In this document: positions 34,249 to 45,900 of the stretch, in pieces
Layout: each line of letters starts with the position of its first letter
How positions within the stretch are numbered: the stretch's first letter is position 1
NCBI GenBank assembly: GCA_963973975.1
Contig: CAXBCF010000023.1
Location: 1-51,367, forward strand
DNA: 51,367 nucleotides
From: UBA1494_A sp963973975
Lineage (GTDB): Bacteria; Bacteroidota; Bacteroidia; Flavobacteriales_E; Vicingaceae
Reading direction: 5' to 3'
The notes under the pieces: generated by a model
Seen by the model: only the letters and a program-made list of their open reading frames with translations
Database searches by the model: none
What the model was told of the DNA's origin: nothing
Program-made: the position numbers and the translations under genes

Positions 34249-35976
34249 TTAATGAAAATCTGAAGTAAGCATCCAAGCATCATAAGCTTTCTTTTGAGAA
34301 GCATTTAGATTTTTCAGTTTCGAAACAACGTAATTGGAGTAGTACATCTTTTTATTTGTCGATTTTAACTTCAACTCAGCGTAAGTGCCATTCTTTCTCA
34401 TTAAACCAACTGTAATTTCCTCATTTATAAAATATTCCAACCATTCAGAGAAATTCTGATTAATTTCAATTCCATTGATTTGAACAGGTTTATCACCAAT
34501 TGAAAAACCAGCTAAATCGGCAGGAGAGTCTGGATAAATCGAAAAAACTTCATCGTTTAATAATCGAATACCCATATAAGTTTCATGAACAAAGTCGCTA
34601 GGTTTTTGAGTCATCTCCAAACCTAAAAAGTCAAAGCTTTCTTTGAGTTGCTTTGAAAAGTCTTCTTTTCCGTAAATAAAATTATTAAAGATGTGATCCA
34701 TTTTTTTTCCGGCAATTTTTTCAACTACAGCTCTATAATCTTCTTCAGAAATCCCCTTCCCTTTAAGATAAAAATCTTTGTAAAAACTCTGAAGCACTTG
34801 ATCAAATGATTGTTGATTCTCTGTAGCTTTTCGAATTTCAACATCTAAGAAAAAGGTAATCAAAGCTCCTTCTGCATAAATAGAAGACTTACGGTTTGGA
34901 ACTCCTGGTACGTAGCCATCTAACCAAGTATCAAAAGAGGATGCAGCAACTGATAAATTTAAAACCCCTGGATTATTATAATGTCTGCTAAGCAATTGAT
35001 TGAAAGTTCTAAAAAATGCTTCATCGTCAAAAACACCTGAACGATACAACATGATATCACCATACCAAGTGGTTGCACCTTCAGTTAAATAACCCATCTT
35101 GGTATAATTTTCTTTAGTAAAATCATAGGGCCACATTTCAATCGGTCGAATTCTTTTTACATTCCAAGCATGAAATAATTCATGTGAACTCACACCTAAT
35201 AAATCTTCATACCTCCCTGATTTTTTCAATAAACTGTAGGAAGGCCCAAGGGCAATAACTGTGGATGAGGCATGCTCCACTCCATGATAAGTTGCTGTTG
35301 GTAGAATTTGAAATAAAAAATGAAACTCATCCCCTGGAAAACCACCAAATAGTTTCATTTGCTCTTGACTAAATGCTTGAAAATCTTTTTTCAATAATTT
35401 CCAATCTGGTTTAAAAATTCCTTGAAACCATAGGTGAAAAGTAGTTTCATCAATTTCATAGGTTTCATTTTGTAAGTTGGGGGAGCAGATGAAAGGACTA
35501 TCTGCCAATTCATCAAAATTTTCAGCTAAAAACGAAAATTGCTCTTTTGATTTTAATGAAGTGGCACATTGAAAATTTTTCGGCAGTTTCAATTCTAAAT
35601 GACAAGTAGTATCTAAATGTTGTTCCTCATACATTAAGCAATTCACAGGATTTACATACAACTGATTTTCATCTAAATATGTCGAACCTGCATTCAGTTC
35701 ATTTGCGAAATAATTGTACTTAACAAGAACTTTCTTTGAATCTTTGCAATCAACTTCCCAAAGGTCTTTTGTTTTTTTACTGAACTTTAATGCGTTATTA
35801 TTTTCATCAAAGACTTCCCATTTTTGGATGTTCTTGGCAAAATTTGAGAGTTCATACCTACCAGGTCGCCAAGCAGGAAGTTGAAACCTTAATTGGTCAG
35901 CTCCCTTTGAGTCTATTTCTAATGTGATATCGAGGTAATTTTGGTGAGCTTTATCAAAACTTAAGGTATAGCGCAT
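34249..35976 (-). CDS. M61-family glycyl aminopeptidase-like metallopeptidase with PDZ domain
   Basis: The 575-residue protein has an N-terminal beta domain, the gluzincin core with SSHELFHAWNVKRIRP (His265, Glu266, His269), MGYLTEGATTWYGDI (third zinc ligand Glu) and a PDZ domain near the C-terminus (FSIYPDSPADLAGFSIGD). This is the standard M61 architecture. The start shown opens MRYTLSFDKAHQNY; an upstream in-frame ATG 87 bp earlier is disfavoured, because a -7 box for this gene lies inside that extension. No clear signal peptide is present, so it probably acts in the cytoplasm. Confidence 0.92.
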   Translation of the reverse strand: MRYTLSFDKAHQNYLDITLEIDSKGADQLRFQLPAWRPGRYELSNFAKNIQKWEVFDENNNALKFSKKTKDLWEVDCKDSKKVLVKYNYFANELNAGSTYLDENQLYVNPVNCLMYEEQHLDTTCHLELKLPKNFQCATSLKSKEQFSFLAENFDELADSPFICSPNLQNETYEIDETTFHLWFQGIFKPDWKLLKKDFQAFSQEQMKLFGGFPGDEFHFLFQILPTATYHGVEHASSTVIALGPSYSLLKKSGRYEDLLGVSSHELFHAWNVKRIRPIEMWPYDFTKENYTKMGYLTEGATTWYGDIMLYRSGVFDDEAFFRTFNQLLSRHYNNPGVLNLSVAASSFDTWLDGYVPGVPNRKSSIYAEGALITFFLDVEIRKATENQQSFDQVLQSFYKDFYLKGKGISEEDYRAVVEKIAGKKMDHIFNNFIYGKEDFSKQLKESFDFLGLEMTQKPSDFVHETYMGIRLLNDEVFSIYPDSPADLAGFSIGDKPVQINGIEINQNFSEWLEYFINEEITVGLMRKNGTYAELKLKSTNKKMYYSNYVVSKLKNLNASQKKAYDAWMLTSDFH

Positions 35977-36009
35977 TATTGGACAATTTAAAAATGTATT
36001 AATAATTTT

Positions 36010-36017
36010 CAAAGTTA
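36010..36017 (-). promoter_or_regulatory. Promoter -7 box of the M61 gene
   Basis: Read on the minus strand this is TAACTTTG (TAnnTTTG), 33 bp before the chosen ATG. Confidence 0.45.
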
Positions 36018-36051
36018 TACAGTCAAATGCTTTTACATCATTTATGTTGAA

Positions 36052-36059
36052 TAAATTTG
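36052..36059 (+). promoter_or_regulatory. Promoter -7 box of the prenyltransferase-maf unit
   Basis: TAAATTTG lies 39 bp before the ATG at 36099. It overlaps an alternative TTG start (36057), which therefore cannot be in the transcript. Confidence 0.5.
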
Positions 36060-36098
36060 GCAAGAATTAAAAAACCTTTCAAAGCGGTAAATAATACA

Positions 36099-37085
36099 AT
36101 GAATCGACTATTAGACTTTTTGAAAATTATCCGTTTTCCCAACTTAGTGATTATTGCGCTTACCCAATATGCTATTCGCTTTGGTATTATATATCCCTTT
36201 TTAAAACAAGCCAATTACTCCCTTTTTCTTTCTGAAAAATTATTTGCTCTGCTAGTATTGGCTACAGTACTAATTGCTGCAGCTGGGTATATTATCAATG
36301 ATTATTTCGACGTAAAGCTAGATTACCTCAACAAACCTAAAGATTTAATCATTGGAAAAAGCATAAGCAGAAGGCAAGCAATGGTTTTGCATGCCATTAT
36401 CAATATTGCCGGTTTGCTAATTGCTGCTTATATAGCAATAAAAATAAATCATCCACTCTTGGTTTTATTTCAATTAGTTAGTGCAGCCTTACTATGGTTT
36501 TATTCAGTTAGTTTTAAAAAACAAGTATTAGTCGGAAATTTGGTCATTGCCTCTTTAACTGCCTTGGTTCCATTCACTTCGGGGTATTATGAAGTAGCAC
36601 TCATGTTTGATCACCTCAAAGAATTTGAAATCAATCAGTTGCACACCAACTTTTTTGAAGACCTGAGTTTGCTGCTTTTCAGCATTAAGTATTTATTGTA
36701 TTGGGTGATTGGTTATAGTTTCTTTGCTTTTATTCTAACTTTTAACCGAGAAATAATTAAAGATTGCGAAGATATAGAAGGTGATAAAGCTTTCAATTGC
36801 AAGACTTTTCCTATTGTTTACGGCATTCCAAGAGCTAAAAAAATAAGCTTATACCTATTCATCCTCACAGGTTTATTCATTCTTAGTATTGCAATCATGC
36901 AGTTTTTCTCTAAAGATTGGATCTCTTTGGTCTATTTCACCCTTTTCTTGTTAATTCCAATTATTTGGTCAGCAAGAAATACCTATTTAGCCAAAAACAA
37001 ACGTCATTTTTTTATCATCAGTCAGAGCATTAAAATCATAATGCTTTTTGGTATTATTTATACTGCCATCATTTACTTATTTTAA
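36099..37085 (+). CDS. UbiA-family prenyltransferase (geranylgeranylglycerol-phosphate GGTase-like)
   Basis: A polytopic membrane protein of 328 residues with about eight or nine helices. Two Asp-rich motifs define the family: NDYFDVKLDYLNKPKD (first) and DCEDIEGDKAF (second), which bind the Mg2+-prenyl diphosphate. Bacteroidota homologs are usually annotated as geranylgeranylglycerol-phosphate geranylgeranyltransferases; the real acceptor is not proven. The ATG opening MNRLLDFLKIIRFPN is chosen over an earlier TTG because it follows the promoter box. It lies 5 bp upstream of maf, so the two form an operon. Confidence 0.9.
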   Translation: MNRLLDFLKIIRFPNLVIIALTQYAIRFGIIYPFLKQANYSLFLSEKLFALLVLATVLIAAAGYIINDYFDVKLDYLNKPKDLIIGKSISRRQAMVLHAIINIAGLLIAAYIAIKINHPLLVLFQLVSAALLWFYSVSFKKQVLVGNLVIASLTALVPFTSGYYEVALMFDHLKEFEINQLHTNFFEDLSLLLFSIKYLLYWVIGYSFFAFILTFNREIIKDCEDIEGDKAFNCKTFPIVYGIPRAKKISLYLFILTGLFILSIAIMQFFSKDWISLVYFTLFLLIPIIWSARNTYLAKNKRHFFIISQSIKIIMLFGIIYTAIIYLF

Positions 37086-37090
37086 GCAGT

Positions 37091-37687
37091 ATGAAAGACA
37101 TTACTAATTTATTTGGAAATTATCGCATCCTACTCGCCTCTCAATCTCCAAGAAGGAAAGAGTTGTTGGAAGGAATGCAAATCAATTTTGAACTAAAAAA
37201 AATTGAGGTTGAAGAAAGCTACCCAAGTTCAATTCTTGTTGAAGAAATTCCTGAATATTTAAGTCAGAAAAAAGCGCAAACAGCAATTGTAGGAATTAAA
37301 GAAAATGAGCTGGTTATTTGCGCTGACACCATTGTTATTTGTGATGATAAAGTCTTAGAAAAACCATTAAACATAGCTGAGGCTATTTCTATGTTAGAAA
37401 CACTTTCGGGAAATAAACATGAGGTTATCAGTGGAGTTTGTATCGCAAATTCAAGTCGGCAACATTCGTTTTCAGTAAAAACTCAGGTTTTTATGAAAAA
37501 ATTATCCATTTCTGAGATTACGCACTATGTTGAAAATTTCAAACCTTACGATAAAGCCGGAGCTTACGGAATTCAAGAGTGGATTGGATTGATTGGTGTA
37601 GAAAAAATTGAAGGCTCATTTTACAATGTGATGGGATTACCAACCAAAGAGTTCTATGAGGCGCTAATTGAATTTTGTAAAAAATGA
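37091..37687 (+). CDS. maf: Maf-family nucleoside triphosphate pyrophosphatase
   Basis: The 198-residue protein has the Maf N-terminal motif LASQSPRRKELLEGM, then CADTIVICDDKVLEKP, MLETLSGNKHEVISGV and YDKAGAYGIQEW. Maf enzymes hydrolyse non-canonical or specific NTPs (dTTP/UTP group, or m7GTP in YceF) and influence septum formation. Context: directly after a prenyltransferase, a pairing I recall as common in flavobacteria. Confidence 0.94.
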   Translation: MKDITNLFGNYRILLASQSPRRKELLEGMQINFELKKIEVEESYPSSILVEEIPEYLSQKKAQTAIVGIKENELVICADTIVICDDKVLEKPLNIAEAISMLETLSGNKHEVISGVCIANSSRQHSFSVKTQVFMKKLSISEITHYVENFKPYDKAGAYGIQEWIGLIGVEKIEGSFYNVMGLPTKEFYEALIEFCKK

Positions 37688-37815
37688 GTTATTTATCTTA
37701 ATTAGCTAATAACAAATAGCTTAGTACTTTTAAATTTAAGCTTCTTCAATTCGAAAATCTACTTTGAAAATCCTAATTATAATAGGACTTTTGCTAGCTT
37801 AAAAAATACTGTACT

Positions 37816-39015
37816 ATGCCCAATATATCGAATCGAGGTGTGGCCATGCCAGCATCACCAATTAGAAAATTAGTTCCCTTCGCTGAAAAAGCAATTGAAA
37901 AAGGTGTTGAAGTTATTCACTTGAATATCGGTCAACCAGACATTGAAACTCCCAAAGTAGCGCGTGATGCTATACAAAATCTAGATTTAAAAGTTTATGA
38001 ATACAGTCATTCTGCAGGAAATGCTTCCTATAGAAAAGGATTGGCTAATTATTACAGTCAGATTAGTACAGGGATTAACACTGAAAATATTTTAGTAACA
38101 ACTGGCGGATCTGAAGCTTTGGCTTTTGCATTTTTGACTTGTTTGAACCCTGGTGATGAAGTAATTGTTCCTGAACCATTTTATGCCAATTACAATTCTT
38201 TTGCAATTTCTGCAGGTGTTAAGGTTGTTCCAATCTTTTCAAAAATTGAAGATGGTTTTGCCTTGCCTCCAATGAAAGACTTTGAAGCAAAAATAACTGA
38301 CAAGACTAAAGCAATTTTAATTTGCAACCCTGGAAATCCAACAGGCTATCTTTATAGTTTAGAAGAGTTAGAAAAATTACGCGATATTGTCAAAAAGCAC
38401 GATTTGTTTCTATTTGCCGATGAAGTTTATAGAGAGTTTTGCTACGATGATAAAACGCATCATTCATTATTAAACCTTGAGGGCATAGAGCAAAATGTTA
38501 TAATTGCAGACTCAGTTTCTAAACGCTACAGTATGTGTGGAGTTCGAATTGGAGCAATGGTTAGCAGAAATCAAGAAGTAATGAATACTGCTTTAAAACT
38601 CGCTCAAGCAAGATTGAGTCCACCGCTTTTAGGTCAGATTGCTTCTGAAGCTGCATTGTCAACTCCGGATTCTTATTTTGAAAAAGTGAATAAAGAATAT
38701 GTTGAACGCAGGAATTTATTGGTTGATGGCTTAAACAAGATAGAAGGAGTATTTTGTCCTAAGCCAAGTGGTGCTTTCTATGCAATGGCTCAACTTCCTG
38801 TAAACGATGCCGATCACTTTTGCCAATGGATGCTCGAATCATTCGACTTTGAAGGAAAAACAGTTATGATGGCACCTGCTAGTGGATTTTATTCGGATAA
38901 CAGCAAAGGAAAAAACGAAGTAAGAATGGCTTATGTTTTAGAAAAAGAAAAATTAAAACAAGCCCTAATTTGTTTAGAAAAAGGCATTAAAGTCTATAAT
39001 GAAACTTTCAATTAA
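37816..39015 (+). CDS. Class I/II pyridoxal-phosphate aminotransferase (aspartate aminotransferase-like)
   Basis: The 399-residue fold type I PLP enzyme has NIGQPDIETP, the cofactor-binding segment TTGGSEALAFAF, ICNPGNPTGYLYS, LFADEVYREFCYD, and the Schiff-base lysine in DSVSKRYSMCGVRIG (Lys236). It transfers amino groups between an amino acid and a 2-oxo acid; an aspartate, aromatic or related substrate cannot be fixed from sequence. Its stop codon overlaps the uppP start by one base (TAATG), so the two are translationally coupled, although the functions differ. Confidence 0.92.
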   Translation: MPNISNRGVAMPASPIRKLVPFAEKAIEKGVEVIHLNIGQPDIETPKVARDAIQNLDLKVYEYSHSAGNASYRKGLANYYSQISTGINTENILVTTGGSEALAFAFLTCLNPGDEVIVPEPFYANYNSFAISAGVKVVPIFSKIEDGFALPPMKDFEAKITDKTKAILICNPGNPTGYLYSLEELEKLRDIVKKHDLFLFADEVYREFCYDDKTHHSLLNLEGIEQNVIIADSVSKRYSMCGVRIGAMVSRNQEVMNTALKLAQARLSPPLLGQIASEAALSTPDSYFEKVNKEYVERRNLLVDGLNKIEGVFCPKPSGAFYAMAQLPVNDADHFCQWMLESFDFEGKTVMMAPASGFYSDNSKGKNEVRMAYVLEKEKLKQALICLEKGIKVYNETFN

Positions 39016-39800
39016 TGACTTTAGTTCAGGCGATTATAATTGCAATTATTGAGGGATTAACAGAGTTCTTACCTGTTTCTTCAACTGGTCACATGATTCT
39101 AGCTTCTGCTGCAATGGATCTTCACGAAGACGAATTTGTAAAAACCTTTGAGGTTGGCATTCAATTAGGAGCAATTCTCGCAATTGTGTTACTCTACTCT
39201 GATCGTTTCTTAAAAGGAATAACTATTTATGTTAAACTTTTTGTGGCTTTTATTCCAACTGCAATAATTGGTTTTTTAGCCTATGAATTCATAAAAGAAC
39301 ACCTTTTTAACCCTGTAATCGTTTCCATCTCTTTGATAATAGGAGGAATTATTTTAATTTTTATCGATAAAAAAGTAATCAGTCAAAAAAGCAAGATTTT
39401 AGATTTAGAAAAAATCTCTTATAAAAATGCTTTTTTGATTGGTTTTGCTCAGTGCTTTTCAATGATTCCTGGCACTTCTAGAGCAGCTGCTACAATTATT
39501 GGTGGAGTTTTTAATGGATTAGATAAAAAGCAAGCTACCGAGTTTTCGTTTTTATTGGCAGTACCTACAATGATTGCTGCTACAGGCTATGATTTAATTC
39601 AATCTGAAATTCAATTCTCTACACCTCAACTCACTCAATTACTCGTTGGATTTGTAGTAGCATTTTTTGCTGCATTATTGGCAGTTAAAATCTTCTTAAA
39701 AATCATTCAGCACCACGGTTTTAAATCTTTTGGTTATTATAGAATTGGATTAGGTATTTTATTTCTTGTCTACTTTTTAGATGCTGATACCTTTATGTGA
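39015..39800 (+). CDS. uppP: Undecaprenyl-diphosphatase
   Basis: The 261-residue polytopic protein has the two BacA/UppP signatures EGLTEFLPVSSTGH and MIPGTSRAAATIIGG with their conserved Glu and Ser/Arg residues. It recycles undecaprenyl pyrophosphate for peptidoglycan and O-antigen synthesis and confers bacitracin tolerance when abundant. The start is the ATG in TAATG, immediately after the aminotransferase. Confidence 0.97.
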   Translation: MTLVQAIIIAIIEGLTEFLPVSSTGHMILASAAMDLHEDEFVKTFEVGIQLGAILAIVLLYSDRFLKGITIYVKLFVAFIPTAIIGFLAYEFIKEHLFNPVIVSISLIIGGIILIFIDKKVISQKSKILDLEKISYKNAFLIGFAQCFSMIPGTSRAAATIIGGVFNGLDKKQATEFSFLLAVPTMIAATGYDLIQSEIQFSTPQLTQLLVGFVVAFFAALLAVKIFLKIIQHHGFKSFGYYRIGLGILFLVYFLDADTFM

Positions 39801-39970
39801 GTTTAGTTTAAAATAAACTGAGAAATATCAGTGTTTTAGGGTATAAATTCTATTAGGGTTTTGCTACTTCTGTTATCTTAATCTCAAATAAAAGTATATT
39901 AGTCTTACTTAAAATAGCGTCTGTCTAATATCTATATCTATTTGTACTATATGGCGTAATATTAACTCGT

Positions 39971-42900
39971 ATGAAAAAAATCTACCTGTTAAGTTGCTTT
40001 TTTTTATTTCTATTTTTTGGACTCCATAAAGAGTCGAAAGCAACTCATGTTATGGGAGGAGAAATAACATGGGAATGTTTGAATAACGGAAGCTACGTTT
40101 TTACCTTAAAAGTATACAGAGATTGCAACGGAGTTAACTTTGCAGTTACCAATCACGCTCTTCAAGTTCATAATTTTCCAAATACGGGAATGATTAGCCA
40201 AATTCCATTGACATTTTTTAGTGTTGATGATATAACACCTTCATGTGAAGGAAGTGTTTGTGCTACTTTAAGTCCTTCTGACCCTGATATACCAGGAGCA
40301 ATTGAAGAGTATATATTAAAAAGTGCTCCTGTAGTCTTGAATGGAGTTCCAGGAGCAAACGGATGGATTTTCACATGGACTTATGGCAATCGAAATGCAG
40401 CCATAGACAACATGGTGAATGCTCAGAATTTTGGGATTACGTTAAGAGCTAAAATGTTTAGCTACTTTGGACGTAATGCCAATACCTGCTTTGATTCTTC
40501 CCCAGATTTTTTCCAAAAGCCATCAACAATTATTTGTACAGGGGAAAAATTTACCTATAACCACAGCGCATATGATAATGAATTAGATTCGTTGAGCTAT
40601 TCGTGGGCAGAACCATTAGACGGTAATTTTTGCACTAATCGCCCTTGTCTTTTAGGCGGTTTATTCCAAGAAAACAACTTTCCTGCAATGGTTCCATTTG
40701 ATGTGGCCGATGGGTATGCCTTCGATAAACCATTTCCTGACACAACTTTTGACTCCAGAAATGAACAAGCAGTTTTAAATCACGAAACTGGAGAAATAAC
40801 CTTTACCTCATTTAATTCTGGAGAATTTGTTTCGGTAATTCGTGTCTCAGCTTATAAGTGTGGTATAAAAGTAGCCGAAGTCTACCGTGAATTACAAACA
40901 GTGATTACTTCAGGGTGTGCTTCAAATGAACCACCAATTATTCCATCTCCTTTAGCAAATGGAACCTTTTCAGATACAGTAAAGGCAGGTGAATTTATAG
41001 AATTCGACATTAGGGTTTTTGATACTTTGAGGCTTGATAATCCAAAAGATGATTCTATTTTCTTTTATGCAAGTGGGCTTCAATTTGGAACAAATTTTAC
41101 CGACTCTTTAACTGGCTGCTTAAATCCGCCTTGTGCAACACTTTCAAGACCTGCACCAGATACAGGGTTCGGTGTTTTTACTACAAAGTTTAGATGGCAA
41201 ACAACTTGTAACCACCTTGTAAATAGTACCCCAAGTTGCATCACTTCACAAAACTCCTACCTTTTTGTAATTCGAGCTTTTGATGATTTCTGTCCTGCAG
41301 CCGGTCAGACAATTGCTTCCTTCAATCTTATTATTTTAGAAGAAGAACGGGTTAGGAACCCTGAAATATATTGCGCTGACGTTCAACCTAATGGCGATGT
41401 GAGAATTAGTTGGAATCGGCCTCCAGATCCCGACAGCAGTTTCAATTATTGGATGATTTATAGCGCGCTAGATAGAAATGGCCCCTATCAGCTAATTGAT
41501 AGTTTAGATGATTATTTCACAACTTCTTATCTTCATGCAGGTGCAGGAGCGAATGATCAAAGTATCCACTACATAGTTAGAACTAGATCAGGTTGTCATT
41601 CAAACTGGTTCTTCCTACCAACGGACACTGTTTCAAGCATTAACATTGAACCAACCTTTAATGATACTTGTGTGAATGTCTCTTGGAACCCTTTGAGCAA
41701 CCCTTCACCGGATAGCAGTGCCACTACTTACGACATTTATAGAGAATATCCCATTGGCAGTGGCTTTGCCCTTTACAAATCTACTAGCGCTACCTCCTTT
41801 TGTGATACTTTTTCAGTTTGTACCGATTCGGTAACTTACCGCATTGAACTAGGAAATAGTAGCAGCATCTGTAGTGAATCTTCTTCAAATATTAAAGGAA
41901 TTCGTTTTCAATATCCTTTGCCAGTTGTTGATGCAGGAGATACCTTTAACATTTGTACTGGACAATCCATAGTTATTGGTGGTAGTCCTACTAGTTTTGT
42001 AGGGAACTCCTTTTTGTGGACACCCAATGATCGCATTGATTTTGACACAATCCCCAACCCGAGGGCGAATCCACTCAGTTCAATTAATTATATTTTAACT
42101 GTTACAGATAGCATTAATTGTATGTCTTCTGACACAGCATTCGTTATTGTAGAACCGAGTCCTATTTCGAATGCGGGAAACAATGATACAATTTGTGTGC
42201 AATCGCTCCCCTACCAACTAAATGGAACTGTTAGCGTGACTAATTCAGGTAGATGGGAAAGTGGGACAGGAAATTTTAATCCCGACAGAAACACATTAAA
42301 TGCCACTTACTTTCCAAGTACTACAGAAATTGCTAATGGCAGTGTTACTTTACAACTCGTTAGTACCAATAATGGCATTTGTGACACAGACACTAATGAA
42401 ATTAAACTTTTCTTACCAACCTTTGCAGCAGGAATTAACCTTCAACTCGAGCATGTTACTTGTAATGGTTTAAGCGATGGAACTGCAAAAATCAATATAT
42501 CAAGTGGCAATCCTCCTTTTGACTTTTCATGGAATACCAATAATGGAATTCAGACAGGTGACACCATCTCAGGGCTTATAGCCGGAACTTATGATCTGAC
42601 CATAAGCAACTTGTTTGGTTGTGATACTGTTCTCTTTTTCACAATTACTGAGCCTGCAGTTTTATCTACAACCACTTCCGTTTTCACTGATGTTTCATGT
42701 TTTGGTCTTTCAAACGGACAAGCTATTGTTACTGCTTCTGGCGGTAGTTTGCCTTACACCTACTTCTGGAGCAATTCTCAAACAAGTGATACAGCAATTT
42801 CTCTTAGTTCAGGAACATATACAGTTACAGTTACAGATGATAATTCTTGTTCCGAAGTAAATACAATTTTTATCAATGAACCTCAAGTGTTGCAGTCCAC

Positions 42901-45900
42901 TATTGCTAGTTCCAGCAATGTTTCTTGTTTTGGATTCAATGATGGGCAAGCGATTGTTTCTGGACAAGGTGGCACTCAACCTTACTCTTACTTATGGAGT
43001 GATAATCAAACTAGTGATACTGCTTTTAATTTAATTGCTGGAAATTATCAAGTTACGATTACAGATTTTAATAACTGTACAGATACCACCAATGTCACAA
43101 TTACCGAACCCGCTATTTTGAGTTTGAGCATCAATAGTGAAAATCTCACTTGTTTTCAAAATAACAGCGGATCTGCTAAAGCAATTGTTAGTGGTGGAAC
43201 TTCCCCATATACATACCTTTGGTCAAACAATGAAAGTATAGACTCTATTCAAAATCTTGCTGCTGGTGTTTATCGAGTTACAGTAACTGATTTAAATAAT
43301 TGCACACTAATCGACTCAGTTACAATCATAGAACCAACTATTTTAAGTAGTAATACATTTACAATAGATAATGTAAGTTGTTTTGGATTGAATGATGGTC
43401 AAGGACTTGTTATTCCATCGGGAGGAACAACCCCATATAACTATATTTGGAGTAATTCACATACTGGCGATACTATCTCAAACCTTGCAGTTGGAACTTA
43501 TACTGTAACTGTTAGCGATGCTAATTCTTGTAGTTTAATCGATTCCATTATTATCCTAGAACCTACAGTTCTTAGTATTAGCACAACTGTTTCATCAAAT
43601 ACTTCTTGTAATGGCTTAAGTGATGGAAAAGCAGTCGTTACAGCAACAGGAGGAACTGCTCCATATTCGTATTTCTGGAATAACAATCAAATCAGTGATA
43701 CAGCTACTTCACTTGCAGCAGGCACTTACCTTGTTACAGTTACTGACGTAAATTCATGCAGCCAAATTGATTCAGTGACTATTACCGAACCTCTTACTTT
43801 ACAAGCAAGTATTGCAAGTGGAACGAATGTTTCTTGTAATGGATTTAATGATGGGCGAGCAGTAGTTTCAGGACAAGGTGGGACTTTACCCTATTCCTAT
43901 TTGTGGAATGACAATCAAATAGCTGATACAGCTCTTAATTTAGTTGCAGGAAATTACCGAGTAACCATTACAGATGCAAATAATTGTTCGGATACTACAA
44001 GCATTTCTATTACCGAACCTGCTGTTTTAAGTTCAATTGTTAGTAGTACAAATCTAGCTTGTTTTGAAGATAATGGTGGATCGGCAAACATACTTGCAAG
44101 TGGTGGAACAAGTCCTTACTCATACAATTGGTCAACTAACGAAACTACCGACTCAATTCAAAGTCTATCCGCAGGCATTTATCGAGTAACGCTAACTGAT
44201 GCTAATAATTGCGTATTAATTGATTCAATCAACATCACAGAACCAACACTCTTAACTAACATAAATACGGTTTTAAGTGATGTCAGTTGTAATGGTAGAA
44301 ACGATGGAATTGCTGTTTCAACTCCATCTGGTGGAACTGCACCGTATAATTTTTTATGGTCAAACATACAAGTAACAGACACGATTTCAAACCTACTTGC
44401 AGGAACTTACACAGTTACAATCAGCGATGCTAATAATTGCACTTTAATTGATACAGTCACAATTTCTGAGCCTGTTGCTTTGAGTATTAGCACTAGTATG
44501 GAGGCAAGTGTTACCTGTAGTGGACTCAACAATGGTCAAGCAATTGTGAGTGCTAATGGTGGAACCCTACCCTACTCCTATTTATGGAACAATAACCAAA
44601 CATCTGATACTGCAAGTTCACTTTCAGCAGGTACTTATACTGTAACTGTTACCGATGCAAATTCTTGTAGTATAGTTGATTCTGTGACAATTACTGAACC
44701 GCTTCAGTTGCAAGCAAGCATTGCAAGTGGAAGGAGTGTATCATGTGATGGTTTTAGCGATGGACAAGCAATTGCAGCAGGACAAGGAGGCACTTTACCC
44801 TATGCCTATTTGTGGAGCAATAACCAAGTTGGTGATACTGCATTTAATTTAAGTGCGGGAAATTATCGAGTTACAATTACTGATTCCAACAATTGTGTAG
44901 CAATTAGCACAATTAGTATTCTCGAACCAGACTTATTTTCAATTAGTTTGTTTGACGAAGCCATTACATGCAATGGATTTGACAATGGCAGCATCAAAGT
45001 AAGGCATTTCGGTGGTACTTCTCCAGTAAATTATACATGGAATACCAATCAAACAGGAGATTCTCTTGTTAATCTTGCACCAGGTAATTATGGGGTTACT
45101 GCCACTGATGCAAATGGGTGTCTCGATAGTAGTTCATTTATTTTAACTGAACCTGATTCAATTTCGCTAAGTATAACTGCAAGTGATACTATATGTATCA
45201 ACACCTTCATAGAAATTAGAGCAACTGCTAGTGGTGGAGTAGGAAACTATTCTTTTACTTGGGATGATAATTTAGGAAATGATTCTGTTTTATTTTTATC
45301 GCCACCTGAAAACACGCTATACACCGTTTCTGTAACCGATGCTAATAATTGTCCGGTACAAGAAGCAAGTACTTTTATAGCAGTTAGAGATATTTTTAAA
45401 CATCAAATTAATTTGAGCTCAAGTGGTAATATTTGTCGTGGAGACAGCAGTTTACTCACTTACACTTTTAATGGTGACTTCCCTCCATATACATTTATTT
45501 GGGGACAAAATTTACCGAATACAAATCCACAATACGTAAGTCCACAAAGCTCTACAACCTATCGTGTTGCTGTATATGATGCCTGTAACAATACTATTTC
45601 TGATACTGCATTGGTACAAGTTTCAGATCCACCTGAAATAAACATAAATGACATCACACTTGAAGATTGTCAAGTTTTTTCAGTCACTTTTAACAACAAT
45701 ACTTCAATAGATTATATTTACAATTGGAATTTTGGAGACGGTAACAGTTCAACGCTTCCCAATCCAACACATGCTTATGAAACTCCTGGAACTTACAGAG
45801 TAAATCTAAAAGTAACAACACAAGAGGGTTGCTCTAGCGAGTTTGATGGAAATTACCTTGTAATCGTTCGTCCTAGACCTGAAGCACAAATTTTCACGGA

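Noticed and set aside
35977..36063. Upstream ATG extending the M61 protein by 29 residues
   Set aside because: The extension contains the gene's own -7 box and lacks the M61 N-terminal pattern.
36057..36098. TTG start of the prenyltransferase 42 bp upstream
   Set aside because: It overlaps the -7 box, so it would not be in the transcript.
39801..39970. Possible terminator after uppP (AGTTTA-AAA-TAAACT)
   Set aside because: The stem is only six A/T-rich pairs with no T run, so it was not called.
42440..45130. CRISPR-like regular repetition
   Set aside because: The repetition is protein-coding (SprB domains, ~228 bp each) and in frame throughout, with no conserved short repeat and unique spacers.
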